Shown here piece after piece: positions 1-10,686 of a stretch of DNA of 34,197 nt. The position numbers were made by a program, and so were the translations under genes. Each line of letters starts with the position of its first letter. The stretch's first letter is position 1. This DNA is from Tubiluchus corallicola (taxonomy: Eukaryota > Priapulida > Priapulimorpha > Priapulimorphida > Tubiluchidae). The notes beneath the pieces were generated by a model that searched no databases, was not told the origin of the DNA, and saw only the letters and a list, made by a program, of their open reading frames with translations. Location: contig JAQGDQ010001574.1 in NCBI GenBank assembly GCA_030141605.1, forward strand, positions 1 to 34,197. The letters are read 5' to 3'.

Positions 1-205
1 TAAGCGACTTTGGCATTGTATGGCGTTAAGCGACTTTGGCATTACATGGCGTTAAGTGAGTTTGGCATTATATGGCGTTAAGCGACTTTGGCATTATATG
101 GCATTAAGTGAGTTTGGCAATATATGGCGTTAAGCGAGTTTGGCGTTATATGGCGTTAAGCAAGTTTGGCGTTATATGGCATTAAGCGAGTTTGGCATTA
201 TAACA
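1..205. repeat. 26-bp tandem repeat (about 8 copies)
   Basis: Direct tandem copies of a 26-base unit of the form TAAGCGAGTTTGGCATTATA plus TGGCGT, with single-base variants (cgac/cgag/tgag, cgtt/catt). The array begins at the window edge, so its true length is unknown. There are no spacers and no coding signal. Confidence 0.95.
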
Positions 206-1460
206 GGGTGCATTATGACTCAGCTGCAAGCAGTTAAGTATTAATTAATAACTAATTAATTAACTAATTAATTGCTCACTTGTAAGTATTTGTGGTAATT
301 TTTTTTTTCAGTTTTGCAATTGTATATAGTATATCTGTGCATGTAACTGTAATGGTGTTTTTGTCTAATAAATAGTAATAAAAAAATAATAATAGTATAC
401 GCATCTATGCCAACGTGTTTTGTTTTGCTAAAAATTCGGGCATTGTACGAGGTTGGCGTTAGAAAGGGGTCATTTGCAAAACTCATTGGCTATTAGATTT
501 TAAACTCCGTCAGGATCGCACTAATCAAAGTAGATCTTATAAGTCCTGTGACTTTTCTGCTACTGTATGAGCACAGACATAACTAAATGATTGCAAATTA
601 GGTACTGTTCTATTCAGGAAAAACTCGGCTGTCCAATCGATCTATTTGTTTAAACATTTGCAAATGATTTAATTTAATAAAATTCAGAAAAATACGCCCC
701 TTTCAGGCACTCCAACTTAGCCTATTGAGTAGCTTAGTCTGGTGTACACTTGTGTGATCGTACACACTAATTTATAGATCACCTTCTTACTACAGCACAA
801 GCTGTGCAGTGTTCTGCTGCTATTCCAGGAAAAACTAACCAATCAGCCAAGGAGAAATTAAGGCTGTTTCACCTTTTAACAGGAATTTCTCCTTAAAAAT
901 AGAGCAGACTTGAGGTCAAAGTATATCAGAATGCTGTGTCTGGATAGCTAAAATTTTCTGTTTTAGCCAATTCACACAAGTGATAGTGTACATTGTTACA
1001 GTGCAAATACTGTAATTACTGAAAGCTTTTTTCAATTTTTTCGTCAAAAACCGATTTTTAATATGTCTAAGGTAAGCTAGTGCAATTTATACATAATTTT
1101 GCATGAAAATCTACTGTGTGAGGAGTAGAAGCCTACAAAAATTACCAAATATAATGTAATCGCTGTTTAGTGAGAGCAGTTTTTCATGAACTCACATGTG
1201 CAAAATGCAACAAACTCTTACGGTCCTGAAGGAATTAGCCAACGTTTACTTAATTTTAAAACCCGATATCATATTTCATTATCGAAAAAAACACAACAGT
1301 TTACACGAAAGCGAAGCAAGACATGTCTAATATTACCCACCTCGTCTAACCGCCTATCAGTTCCCATTGCTAACAAGTTGTTAAATTCTCTTTCCAATAT
1401 CTGACGAGCCTGAAAATATCATCAAATCAGCAGGTAGTACAAAAATTTCACTAAAACTAA
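206..1460. other. Gene-free AT-rich stretch
   Basis: AT-rich DNA with a short TTAATTAA/ACTAATTAA run near 240-275 and no convincing exon. The 72-codon frames at 268-486 (minus) and 1186-1404 (plus) show no domain, no splice context and no repeat relationship. The stretch is probably intronic or intergenic, upstream of the liprin-type exons. Confidence 0.6.
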
Positions 1461-1462
1461 TA

Positions 1463-1914
1463 CAGTGTTCCCTCGCTACTTCGCGGTTCATTTATCCTGG
1501 ACTCGCTGTTTCGCGGGTTTTCAAAGAATATTATAAATCATAAAAAATTACCATTTACAGTAAATAGTGTATTTATTCGGCGGATGAATACACACCAAAA
1601 ACAAAATGCAGTACTTGCGCACGCTTGAGATGCTACTTGCCGACGTAAGATTGTATACAATACACAATTGGTTGATTGATGGAAAGCGACCAACAAGAGA
1701 ATGCTGCTGTATCCCAGTCGCTGACTGGCTCAGGTACGTGCAATTTGTTTTCTTCTACGCTATTTGTGAAATTTTCGTTAGAGACTGAATTTATTCAAGC
1801 CCTACAATGCCACACAAACGTGTATTAAATAAATATAGTGTCCCTACGTCGTAGAAATTCACTTATCGCGGGTGGGCCTGGAAAGGAACACCCGCGATAA
1901 GTGAGTGAACACTG
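1463..1914. mobile_element. TA-flanked MITE, pogo/mariner-like
   Basis: A 452-bp element bounded by TA on both sides (1461-1462 and 1915-1916). Its left end starts CAGTGTTCCCTCGCTACTTC; its right end, read in reverse complement, starts CAGTGTTCACTCACTTATCG. A second inner palindrome with TCGCGGG lies near the right end. The TIR type and TA duplication fit non-autonomous Tc1/mariner-superfamily elements. The 60-codon frame at 1606-1788 lies inside it and shows no transposase motif. Confidence 0.85.
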
Positions 1915-1916
1915 TA

Positions 1917-2528
1917 ATTCACGTAGGACACAGGCTGACGATGCTATAAGTTATAGCATTTATTAAATAACTGTCTAAATATGAATAAGTCAAACTGATC
2001 ACTTTGTCAGGTGTAAAGCAGGTAAAAAAAATGACGTTATAGTGGTAAACACTGCTCAACTTTGTGACTTTGTGAAAAGAGTATGATAAACCTAAATTGC
2101 ACGTTTAAAGGAAAGGCCGAGTCTTCTAGGAGGTTATTTCAATCTCTGAGAAAAATGTTAGGATTGCGCCTCGTGTAAGTAATACAATCACTTTAAAGTC
2201 GCGATCACTTCATGCGTAAGCGCTCCCATTTCCAATGAAGTCATTTGTCCTGAAGAAAGGTTCTGAAAAATATATGGTTTTTAATATAAATTTTAATAAC
2301 TTCTAAAATAGTTTCTTGAGTGTAGTAGTGCAGTAGTAATGATGTGTGCAAATTGGATGCAAAAAAATCGTTATTAGGTCCTACTGTACTTGGCTCATTG
2401 ACTTGCATGTGGGGAATTGCGGGAATGTTTAATGTGGACCGGCTATTCGGATAATTTTTACCCTGTTATATTGTGTCTTATTGTAAAATTCATTTTAACC
2501 TATTAATAGAGTGCCTTCTTGTTTTCAG
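1917..2528. other. Non-coding stretch before the liprin-type exon
   Basis: No coding exon was recognised here. The upstream neighbour expected from liprin-alpha, the end of the second SAM domain, is not visible. It must lie outside the window, so this is most likely intron. The last ~20 bases form the polypyrimidine tract and CAG acceptor of the exon at 2529. Confidence 0.55.
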
Positions 2529-2626
2529 GACAAGTTTACAGTATGGAATAAATTGTCTGAAACGACTTAATTATAACAAGAAAGAATTGCTACAGCGACG
2601 AGAGAACAGCGCCACTAATATGAAAG
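2529..2626 (+). CDS. PPFIA: Liprin-alpha-like exon (linker between SAM2 and SAM3)
   Basis: This internal exon follows a GTTTTCAG acceptor and ends at AAAG|GTACAG. It starts with one base completing a codon (AG|G would give Arg) and ends in phase 1. The 32 full codons begin TSLQYGINCLKRLNYNKKEL and continue with a charged stretch ending NMK. In liprin-alpha the SAM2-SAM3 linker has the same pattern: F-H-R-x-SLQ-x-GI, then LxRLNY, then KEL. Liprin-alphas are active-zone and adhesion-site scaffolds whose three C-terminal SAM domains bind partners such as CASK and liprin-beta. Identification is by recognised motif, not by a database search. The exon joins in frame to 2802-2977. Whether it belongs to a normal liprin gene or a rearranged one is open, because the usual last exons were not found. 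Confidence 0.85.
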
Positions 2627-2801
2627 GTACAGTAGGTAATTGGTTTAGTGATGCCGATTGCAATATGCGCCCAGTAATAATATTGTTCCTTTGTCGTCGT
2701 CATCACTGTTGCAGCCACTGCCGTCTTCATTAATGGATAATTTTTGTGTTTATGGGTAAGCATTGCCTGTATTTCAATCGTAACTGTTTCGTTTTTTGCA
2801 G

Positions 2802-2977
2802 ACGTGTTAGTCTGGACGAATGATCGTGTAGTGAAATGGGTTTGCCAGGTCGGTTTGAAGGATTTTTCCTGTAACTTGCCGGAATCGGGAGTTCACGGAG
2901 CTCTGATAGCTCTTGATGAAAGCTTTGATCATAACAGTATGGCACTGGCCTTGCAAATACCTACTACCAATACACAG
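2802..2977 (+). CDS. PPFIA: Liprin-alpha-like exon (third SAM domain)
   Basis: The exon lies between a GTTTTTTGCAG acceptor and an ACACAG|GTGATG donor. It enters in phase 1 (G+AC gives Asp) and leaves in phase 0. The 58 codons carry a SAM domain with the liprin signatures [26 protein letters not shown] and LQIPTTNTQ. The boundary after NTQ matches the point where liprin-alpha normally continues with an AR-x-x-x-E-x-EF segment. That continuation was not found in any frame downstream as far as I could read. SAM domains mediate protein-protein association. Core residues, including the Trp, the GVHGAL turn and the Leu-rich last helix, are intact, so this looks constrained rather than decayed. Possible contexts are the end of a normal liprin gene with a distant last exon, a partial duplicate, or the 5' part of a chimera with the SH2 exons starting at 16507. 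Confidence 0.9.
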
Positions 2978-3100
2978 GTGATGAGATGTTTTATTGTGGT
3001 TTGTTCCGTGTTTTCCCAATGTGGCGTTCAGTATTCAGATTCTTGATTCTAGAAATTAAATTTAAACAGCGAAACCTGTTATTTTGTAAGAGGCACGTTC

Positions 3101-3251
3101 TTAAAGCACAAGAAAACTCCCAGCTTACATGAAGCTTAAAAATTCGTCTTGAAACTTGCACGATGTGTAAACAAGATGGACATACTGAACAAAAGTACCA
3201 AGCCAAAAGATTTTTTTTATTAAAAAAATAATTTGGGACTGAAAGGGTTAA
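3101..3251. mobile_element. TTAA-flanked MITE with ends from two families
   Basis: Bounded by TTAA at 3101-3104 and 3248-3251. The left end (TTAAAGCACAAGAAAACTC) matches the TTAA MITE family at 5936, 17338 and 27104. The right half, in reverse complement from TTAACCCTTTCAGTCCC, matches the element starting at 28221. TTAA targets suggest piggyBac-type mobilisation (inference). Confidence 0.7.
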
Positions 3252-3544
3252 AAGACGCCATTTTCTCTCGAGCGCAAAGCGAAACGGTCTTTAAACACGG
3301 AAGTTTTGATTTAACAAAAGCGCAGTGATTACGTTGGTTATGTCTGCTGATGTTGCACAATATGTCGTGTATGAATTAGGCCTAAGTTTTGCTTCAAATT
3401 ACCGTACATGTGTGCATCTTCAGAAACCATAGTTCTACAAGATTTACACATACTCCATGAACTATGAAATTTCTCTCACACATCAGTAAAATCTGACGAA
3501 AAGCTTAATTTAAAGGAAAATCGAAAATGAAAAGAAAAGGAAAT

Positions 3545-4140
3545 GTTAAACTGTAGGGCAAAGCAATCTACTTTTTAAAATATTGAAACGAAACATGCTA
3601 TTTCTTCACAAATGACTTGCGTGAAAGAATCATTACCACACAAACACAGTTTCACGTTCGCGCCTTTAGTTCTTCGCTGTTACGTGCATTTCACCATTTG
3701 CTAGTTAGACGGGCACTAACGCCTGCATTTCGGAAAAACCAGGTACTGTACCCCTCGGTTCAGATGTGTTAGTTTGTGACGAACTACACAAGTCTGGCAC
3801 TTCATGCGTGAGCACATAGGTAAATTTGAAATTTGAATTTTTATCTTAAAAGTATTTTATCTGAAAACATTTTTATCTTACAGTAGCACTGTACTTCAAT
3901 TTTCGCTTTCGCAAACACGTGCAACACGCCCGTGGAATATTTTTGCTGTTGAAAATTATGTTAGTTTGTTATGTCATCAACAATTGGGCTCGCTGTTAAT
4001 AAAGTTTTTAATCTATTATTTAATAATCAGAAACGCTTTTGCAATATTAATTGTGTTAAAATATATAATTTTTATCGGACTTGAAAATGGGATAGTGCAT
4101 ATCAAAAGCAATCACTAATGTTTAAAACAGCATGTTCATA
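3545..4140. repeat. Dispersed ~600-bp repeat D, copy 1
   Basis: Shares long collinear stretches with 18190-18790 and 19990-20665. Shared blocks include GAAACATGCTATTT, CGTGAAAGAATYATTACCA, TTGAAATTTGAATTTTTATC, ACAGTAGCACTGTACTTCAA and TTTTAATCTATTATTTAAT. No ORF or terminal repeat was identified, so its class is unknown. Confidence 0.75.
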
Positions 4141-4173
4141 GAATCAACTAAAAAGGATTATAATATGAAAAAC

Positions 4174-4567
4174 TGTTCGTTTTTGAAAAGTTTTTTTGCT
4201 ATTTTTCATTGTCTAATGTGACTAGCAGTCCATCAGTTACAGACTTTGACAATTAGTGATGGACCGCTAGTCACATCAGACAATGAAAGACAGTAAAAAG
4301 CTTTTCAAAAAAGAACTTTTTTACTGTTTTTCATTGTTCGATGTGACTAGCGGTTCATCACTTACAGACTTTGGCAATTAGTGATGGACCACTAGACACA
4401 TCAAACAATGAAAAACAGTAAAAACGCTTTTCAATAAAGAACTTTTTTACTGTTTTTCATTGTTCGATGTGACAAGCGGTCCGTCACTTACAAACTGTGG
4501 GAATTAGTGATGGACCGCTAGTCACATCAGACAATAAAAAGCAGTAAAAATAATTTCAAAAAAGAAC
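4174..4567. repeat. Three tandem imperfect palindromes (~125-145 bp each)
   Basis: Each unit reads inward from TTTTTTACTGTTTTTCATTG through GATGTGACTAGCGGTCCATC and back out through its reverse complement (TGATGGACCGCTAGTCACAT), with a short loop around CAGACTTTGACAATTA. Three such units are joined head to tail, sharing GAAC-type borders. Each could fold into a long hairpin or cruciform. Confidence 0.9.
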
Positions 4568-4868
4568 AGATTAAAGGTTATAATTTTCGTAGAATAATGA
4601 CTAGTGTTATCAACATTTTGACCGCCATATTCAATAAATAAAAAAAATCTCGTGTGACCGCAAATCTACAAACTACAGATCTGTCGTCAAGCCAGTAAAA
4701 CATCACGCTTTCTGCATTTAAATTTCATAATTTACAGCCCCCGCTTGGTGATTAGCCCAGCTGACTGGACGGTAATTACACAGCGCATTTAGAACGCTCT
4801 GCCGTCATTTACATATTGACCTAAAAAGAAACAAACCAGTCTGTGATTGTTTTACAATTTTCTGAACA

Positions 4869-4935
4869 ATGGAGTCTGTGAAAGTCATCCGTTATTCGCC
4901 AGCCAATGTCGAGTCATTGATGGAGAGGCTGGGAG
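4869..4935 (+). CDS. Possible first coding exon, unassigned
   Basis: An ATG in a favourable animal context (A at -3, G at +4) opens 22 codons beginning MESVKVIRYSPANVESLMER and then runs into a GGAG|GTAAAT donor in phase 1. The peptide is protein-like, but I do not recognise it and there is no signal peptide. If spliced it would need an acceptor exon in phase 1. The SH2-gene exon at 16507 reads in phase 0, so a direct join fails and at least one unseen exon would be needed, for instance one coding a PH domain as in STAP proteins. Without splicing the frame closes at 5078 after 69 codons. This could equally be a chance ORF. Confidence 0.3.
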
Positions 4936-5329
4936 GTAAATTACTGGTCTGTCTCACTCTGATCTTCAATTTCGCTTGTCTTCATAGCGGAGGCAGCTTG
5001 GGGAGGGGGCTGTGGGTCTATTTTGAACAAGTCGGACTCAGTTTCACTTGCCTACAGTTAGAGAAGCTATCTTTCTGATTTTCTCTAAAGTTGAGAATGA
5101 GAGAGACAAATTAATGGAAATTAATTCTCTGTGACAGCATCATTAAATTTTGTCGTTTGATTGGGGCGGTGGGGGTGGGGGTGTCAGTTGCGGCTTCAGC
5201 ATAACTTGGTTTTAGGATGTAAATCACAGTGCACTAATCTACTACAAGAGTTTTCTCGACTGTAATCAATGAGAAGAGTTAATTGTCTGTCGTTTCTTTT
5301 GAGAGGAGGCAGGAAAAAATGAAGATCTT

Positions 5330-5830
5330 TCTCAGTTTCAGTTCTATTTGTCTTTAGAAATGAAGATAAATTGTTCGTTTTTGTCTTAGTTTCAGATTGA
5401 CTTGTCTTGATAGGCGAATTGTTTATTTTTGTCTTAGTTTCAAACTGACCTATCTTTAAAGACGTGTATTTTTGTCTCTAGCAAAGTTTGACTTGTCATT
5501 TGAGGGTCATTTGAGGTGATCTGTTCAGTTTTGTCTCAGACTTAATTTGACATGTCTTTTGATAAGTTTATTTTTGTCTCAGACTTCGTTTAGACGTGTC
5601 TGTTGATATGTTCGTTTTTGCTTCAGACTTTGCTTGACGTGTCTTATAGTCGTTAATTTTTGTCTCAGACCTTGTTTGGCATGTCTTATGGTACGTTTAG
5701 TTTTGTCTCAGACTTCGTTTGACGTGTTTGTTGATATGTTTAGTTTTGTCTCAGACTTCGTTTGGCATATCTATTTATATGTTCATTTTGTCTCAGACCT
5801 AATTTGACTTCTCTTTAGCGGTGATCTACT
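5330..5830. repeat. Degenerate ~50-60-bp minisatellite
   Basis: About nine to ten diverged copies of a unit built on TTTTTGTCTCAGACTTCGTT followed by TGACGTGTCT and a variable TGATATGTTCG-like end. Copies differ by substitutions and small indels. No reading frame is conserved. Confidence 0.85.
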
Positions 5831-5935
5831 CCTCTTTCATATCAAATTCAAGTGCATGTTTCTTTAGAAAGGCAACATTTTCACATTGTGCTTAAATCTG
5901 GCTATATAAGTTTTTTAGCAGTTCCTTTTTGTTTC

Positions 5936-6498
5936 GTAAAGCACAAGAAAACTCTTCATAAACATAAAGCTTAAAAATTCGTTTTGAAATTTTACATCGC
6001 TTACATACTGGCTTTTTGCATGCAGGACTTCAATCGGCAGTCACGCTGTATAAAACATGTAAATTTTAACTCCCGCGATGACCGTTAGACGCAGCCATTT
6101 TCACGACAGGTCATTTGAAACAAGTTTAAATAACATTGTGTAAAGTCTGAAAAAGTAATCAGAGCATTCATAACGCACAAGCCACTAACTACATAACGTT
6201 TAAAATTACTGTATCTTGTCAATAAGATTAAAAATACGTTTTTAGTTAGTGAGTGGTGCACCCTACAGGGGAATCAGCGACATTTTACCAATTAGTGAAA
6301 ACATTTTAAATAATCAAAAATTTTGTTTTCCAGTCACATATGTCTTTCAAGCAGAAAAAAGAAAAATGCTGACTAATATAAATTTGCCTGAAATATTTTT
6401 TCAATGCGAGTATAATATAAAATTGCTGTAAAGTAATATCCTCTTTTAAGGTGATTTTTCAGTAACCTCCTTTGGGTACCGGTTTTCTTGTCCTTTAA
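5936..6498. mobile_element. TTAA MITE family, copy at 5.9 kb
   Basis: The left end GTAAAGCACAAGAAAACTCT and right end GGTTTTCTTGTCCTTTAA form terminal inverted repeats ending in TTAA (GTAA on the left, one mismatch). Internal landmarks are shared with 17338-17945 and 27104-28224: the motifs CCCGCGATGACCGTTAGACG and GGTCATTTGAAACAAGTTT, and the GTGCACCCT box. This is a probable piggyBac-type non-autonomous element; no transposase is present. Confidence 0.75.
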
Positions 6499-7130
6499 AG
6501 TATTACATCAAGATTGGAATTTTTTCTCGAAACTTGCAATAGCAGCAAATCTCCGACAGAGTGGATATTTAAACACCTGTAAAGATAAAGATAATAACGG
6601 TCATCCAATATTGCCGAATTTTAAATGTGGATTTCGATTTGAGTCTGTTGAACACTTTTTGTTGCACTGCCCATTGCATCAACAAACTAGGGTTGTTATG
6701 TTTGATAAGCTAAATGAAATACTTCTGCCTGAAAACCTTAATATAGCTGCCTTAGGAAATAATGATCTGTTGAAGTTGTTATTATTCGGAAAAGATGAAT
6801 TTAACTATGTTGCTAACTGTAAAATATTCCAAAGTATACATGACTTTATATGACGTACTAAACGCTTCCAGTAGTTTCTATCTGATGTAAAATGCATCAT
6901 TCTTAAATAATCGTACATTAATATTTACTAACCATCATTTTCTACTAATGTTTAATGTATCACTGTAGTAAAACTTTAGTATACTAAAGTATACTAAAAA
7001 CTAAGTATAGTCTATTCTTACTGTAAATGTTTTTGTAAATAGTGTATAAAGTCTGTTGTGGCGAGGATCCTAAATCATGTTGTTCAAACTGTCTGATCCA
7101 ATCCTAAATAAATTATGTTTAAACTAAACT
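6499..7130 (+). pseudogene. 5'-truncated LINE, reverse transcriptase C-terminus and 3' UTR
   Basis: Plus-strand codons to a stop at 6853 end with the zinc-knuckle-like tail of a non-LTR retrotransposon protein: Cys residues near N-T-C-K and F-K-C-G, then FESVEHFLLHCP, then the LLLFG motif and a final F-x-x-I-H-D-F-I. The 3' UTR ends in AAATAAATTATGTTTAAACT followed by AAACTAA, a short pentanucleotide-like tail. The copy is heavily 5'-truncated and abuts the MITE at 5936-6498. It belongs to the general CR1/L2/Jockey type; the exact clade is not determinable by eye. Confidence 0.8.
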
Positions 7131-7590
7131 AATCACCTGGAATGTTGTGGGCGTGGAGATAGATAATACCGTTATAGAAAGAGGCAGTGTTTCGTCTGAC
7201 AGTGACAAACCCTGCGAATTCACCTGGAGGCGCGCGAATGCCGAAATGCCGCAAAACAATGGCGCGCGGATCGTGCTGCTCATTCAGTGTGTCAAGTATC
7301 CTACCGTGGTGAGCTAGTCAGCCAGAACTGCTCAAGTTCTAGCACAACAAATAAATAACAACATTTTGTCAGAATAAACAAACTCATGGCGTGCTGAAGA
7401 AGATGAGCCGATGCATTATGTTTCTTTCTTTATTGCATAATCACATAAGCTCTACCTGCGGTTTTACATAATGACCAAAATATGGGTCATCAAAGTGTGA
7501 GAAGACAAGCCGACAAAGAAATATAATTGATCTGCCTTTTCTACCATTCTTGTGCATTATACATTAATGACATCTCAAGCGCAAATCTTC
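7131..7590. other. Gene-free stretch
   Basis: No exon, repeat border or RNA gene was recognised. Local GC rises around 7200-7310 (CGCGCGAATGCC, GGCGCGCGGATCG), but no reading frame of note accompanies it. Confidence 0.5.
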
Positions 7591-7599
7591 AGTAGATAG

Positions 7600-8065
7600 A
7601 TTTAATAGATTTATTTCGCAATAAACATATACATTACATTACATGTACATCGATAATCAGTTTTTGTTAATACAAAAATATGCTACATTCACGAATTCTG
7701 CGCTAGAGAAACTATGAAGCTAGCTTATGGTAGGCCACTAGAATTAGTTACGAAAAAATTACAATATATACGGATACAATATTACAATATATACAGATAT
7801 GAATACGGGTGGGAAGTAATAAAAATATTATTATACTAGAGGGGAAGTTTTTGAAAATGAAAAACAACAAATCATGATTGAGTGATCAGTTATATGTATC
7901 AAGTAAGTTTAATTTATAATAGCTTGGAGCAATTGAATTCCATATGTAAGGGCCATTGTATTTAATAGAAAATTTTCTAACATTAGTGTTGAACTGTATG
8001 TAGTGATAGTTACGTCTATATCGTGTGCCGTAATTTGGCAATGCTTCAACTTATAATAGAGAACG
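7600..8065 (-). pseudogene. Antisense LINE remnant, reverse transcriptase C-terminus
   Basis: Reading the minus strand from about 8040 down to 7890 gives a segment with NYGTRYRRNYHY, then RKFSIKYNGPYIWNSIAP and a Tyr-Tyr-Lys-Leu end. This matches the terminal S-x-x-Y-x-GP-x-(L/I)WN-S motif of Jockey/CR1-like LINE proteins. The 3' UTR continues leftward to a TTATTTCGCAATAAACAT region near 7610-7640. There is no intact ORF, so this is a dead fragment in opposite orientation to the LINE at 6499. Confidence 0.8.
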
Positions 8066-8478
8066 GCGCAAAAACTCACGGAAAGCAGAGCGTTCTGTCT
8101 GACTGTATCATTCGGCTCAATCTTGTGTAATGCATTATCATTCAGACGGTGCGTCGGTGGTGAAAAATTTCGCGAAATTGGTACTTGAGAGTTGAGGCGA
8201 ACAACATTATGTGCGCTTTCAAATTTCTTATCTACTAGCGTAAAAGATTGCGTAAATGCGTAAAAGATTGCGTAAATTAGAGTGACTCCTTCATTACGCC
8301 TTCTTGCTCAGGAAATAGGGCGAAAAATTGAAAATTGTAAAACAGAATTTACAGTCTCAAGTAGGATGGCCCACAACTACACAGGAAGTTTGATACGGCA
8401 TAGATAGTAAAGGATAACTGTGTAATTTAGTGATTTTGATTAGATTGGTGATTAAATTATTAAATGTTTGACGATGCA
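8066..8478. other. Gene-free stretch
   Basis: This may include further decayed LINE sequence on the minus strand next to the fragment ending at 8065. A short direct duplication, GCGTAAAAGATTGCGTAAAT, occurs near 8240-8275. Nothing else was recognised. Confidence 0.45.
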
Positions 8479-9080
8479 AGATTAAAGCGTGGTTAGGTGT
8501 GGCATCACGTGACCAGCTGATGTTCGATCGGCTGACTCAGAAGTAAGGATTGATGATGTAATCCTTATGCGCAGAAGCTCACGGCGCATTAGGTAGTTAG
8601 ACAAAAGTGTTTTGAGGCCCGCACCTCGGGGGAGATTAGGAACTGACTTGAAGACGGAGGGCTGGCATTACTATCCTCTTATATTAACCGTGTTGTGGTT
8701 GTTGTTTAATAAATGTGTAGTTTATTAAATAAAGTTTTGATAGTTTGCCATGCCCATCGTGGCTACCTCACACGCCACGCAATAAACAACAATAATCAGC
8801 AAGCAGCTTTAACCACAATAATAAACAGACTCTAACGCAACCACTATACCAATTATTTTAGTTAGATTAGCCTGGACTTATACCGATTTTACTCCATACA
8901 TAGGCCTAATTAGCTAGAATCTTTTAGAAAGATCTTTGGTGATATCGGAACGTTTGGCTCTCAACTGTAACGCCTCCGTAGTTGGTTGCGTTCGCAGCTA
9001 TTGGGAATAGTTACCGTAACTGTTCTCTTGACGTGTGAAACTGCATGATTTCGACAATCCTGTTCACACTGATGCTGTAC
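8479..9080. repeat. Left arm of a ~0.6-kb inverted repeat (LTR-like)
   Basis: The reverse complement of 12468-13098 aligns over nearly the whole length. Shared landmarks are GGTGTGGCATCACGTGA, CTGACTCAGAAGTAA, GTAGTTAGACAAAAGTGTTT, ATAAGAGGATAGT (rc), CGTGGCTACCTCACACGCCA, TTGGTTGCGTTCGCAGCTAT and TGCATGATTTCGACAAT. The outer part resembles an LTR: TGTGGCATCACGTGA start, AATAAA-type signals near 8710 and 8735, and homology to the LTR-like repeats at 15760 and 32426. The arm extends about 250 bases beyond that homology. Confidence 0.9.
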
Positions 9081-9836
9081 GATCACTATTCACTAATTCT
9101 TTATTTGTCATTAAAATGGTTCACTCATTCTAATAAAATTGAGTAAGCCTCAGCGTAATGTTAAAATAACAACACTGTTCAAGACAAATGCGTTCAGTGC
9201 ATACTAAAAAAACTAAAGTGCAAAACTAAGGCCTAATTATATACAATAAATGAAAATATTTACAAACACCATATTAAAATTGTTTTACAAAACAATATTA
9301 CAGAAGTACATTAAATTTCACATGACATATCACCATCGTCCTTTCACTAGACGGCAGGGGGCGCGTGAGACACACTACATATTGTTTAAAAAGTTGTTGA
9401 AAAAACCCATTAGCGGGAGTACACATCAGCGCACTGTCTCACATCCTTGTATCTGACGAGAAGGAAAATTACACCCAAATTGGTACACCGCCGCTAATAC
9501 GTATCAACCATAGATTAGCAAATAGGGTCAGGGTGATGTTTGAGTTTTGCCGTGTTTGTCTACGCATTCATTCTCCTTGCTCCTAAGCCTTGTCGCTCTG
9601 ATAAAGCGAAGTGATTCTTGAAGGAGTTCTAGTAGCGTTAATGGTGCACATCTTAGTTTGCTCAGCATTGTCTGAACGGATGCTATTAGCGGTGTGGTCA
9701 GTTTGCGTAAGAGAGGGTATCACAACACGGTTTGTTATATCATTTTGTGTCGACGTTTAATGGGTTGCGTTGTTGACTGCGTAGTTGAATAAATGTGCAT
9801 ATAAGTCGCTTGAGTGATTGCTTCTATTACCTGATC
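9081..9836. other. Interior of the inverted-repeat unit, no gene seen
   Basis: Lies between the left arm and the tandem repeats. A 68-codon plus frame at 9250-9456 shows no recognisable motif. The segment 9779-9836 (GCGTAGTTGAATAAATGTGC onward) recurs in modified form at about 10153-10210, inside the tandem block. Confidence 0.5.
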
Positions 9837-10430
9837 GAACGTTTCCTTTGATTAAATTAATATCAAGCCACATTGATTCATACCGGGCGACCCAAAAGTT
9901 GTGAGTTATTAGAATAGCGAGTAAAGTGCATTTCTTCTACGAACGTTTCGTTTTATTAAATTAATATCAAGTCACATCGATTGATACCCGGCGACCCAAA
10001 AGTTGTGAGTTATTAGAATAACGAGTAAAGTGCATTTCTTCTACGAACGTTTCGTTTAATTAAATTAATATCAAGTCACATGGATTGATACCGGGCGACC
10101 CAAAAGTCGTGACTCTGAGTTATTAGAATAGCGAGTAAAGTGCATTTCTTCTGCGTAATTGTATAGATGTGCGTATAAGTCGCTTGAGTGATTGCTTCTA
10201 TTACCTGATCGAACGTTTCATTTAATTAAATTAATATCAAGTCACATCCATTGATACCCGGCGACCCAAAAGTTGTGACTCTGAGTTATTAGAATAACGA
10301 GTAAAGTGCATTTCTTCTACGAACGTTTCGTTTGATTAAATTAATATCAAGTCACATGGATCGATACCGGGCGACCCAAAAGTCGTGACTCTGAGTTATG
10401 AAAGCAACGAGTAAAGTGCATTTCTTCAGC
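9837..10430. repeat. ~105-bp tandem repeat, five copies, upstream of the 534-codon ORF
   Basis: Copies begin with GAACGTTTC at 9837, 9941, 10045, 10211 and 10321. Each contains TTAAATTAATATCAAGTCAC, then GATACCGGGCGACCCAAAAG and GAGTAAAGTGCATTTCTTC. A 56-base block is inserted before the fourth copy and also precedes the first, giving a two-level arrangement. The position, about 250 bases before the ORF's ATG, makes it a candidate promoter or leader region (inference). Confidence 0.9.
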
Positions 10431-10686
10431 TGATGTGAAGATCTCTGTAGCAAGCTATAATACGTGGATATTTTAATCGACAAATTTACGCGAAAGTTTG
10501 TTTTGCCAAGCCGTCTAATTATTGCAATTAGTTCCGTCATCATTGCGACTATTCCGATATTTTGGTGATCAGTGTTAGTGTATGTTCTATCTACGCTTGT
10601 TGAGAAATGAATTCATACAATCAGGAAGGGTAAACAAAGTTTATTTGAATTAAAAGACAAAATTGAATCATCTTTATTTGACGAAA

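Noticed and set aside
1-205. CRISPR-like array (also considered at 23795-25731 and 33980-34197)
   Set aside because: Units are contiguous with no unique spacers, there are no cas genes, and the DNA is eukaryotic.
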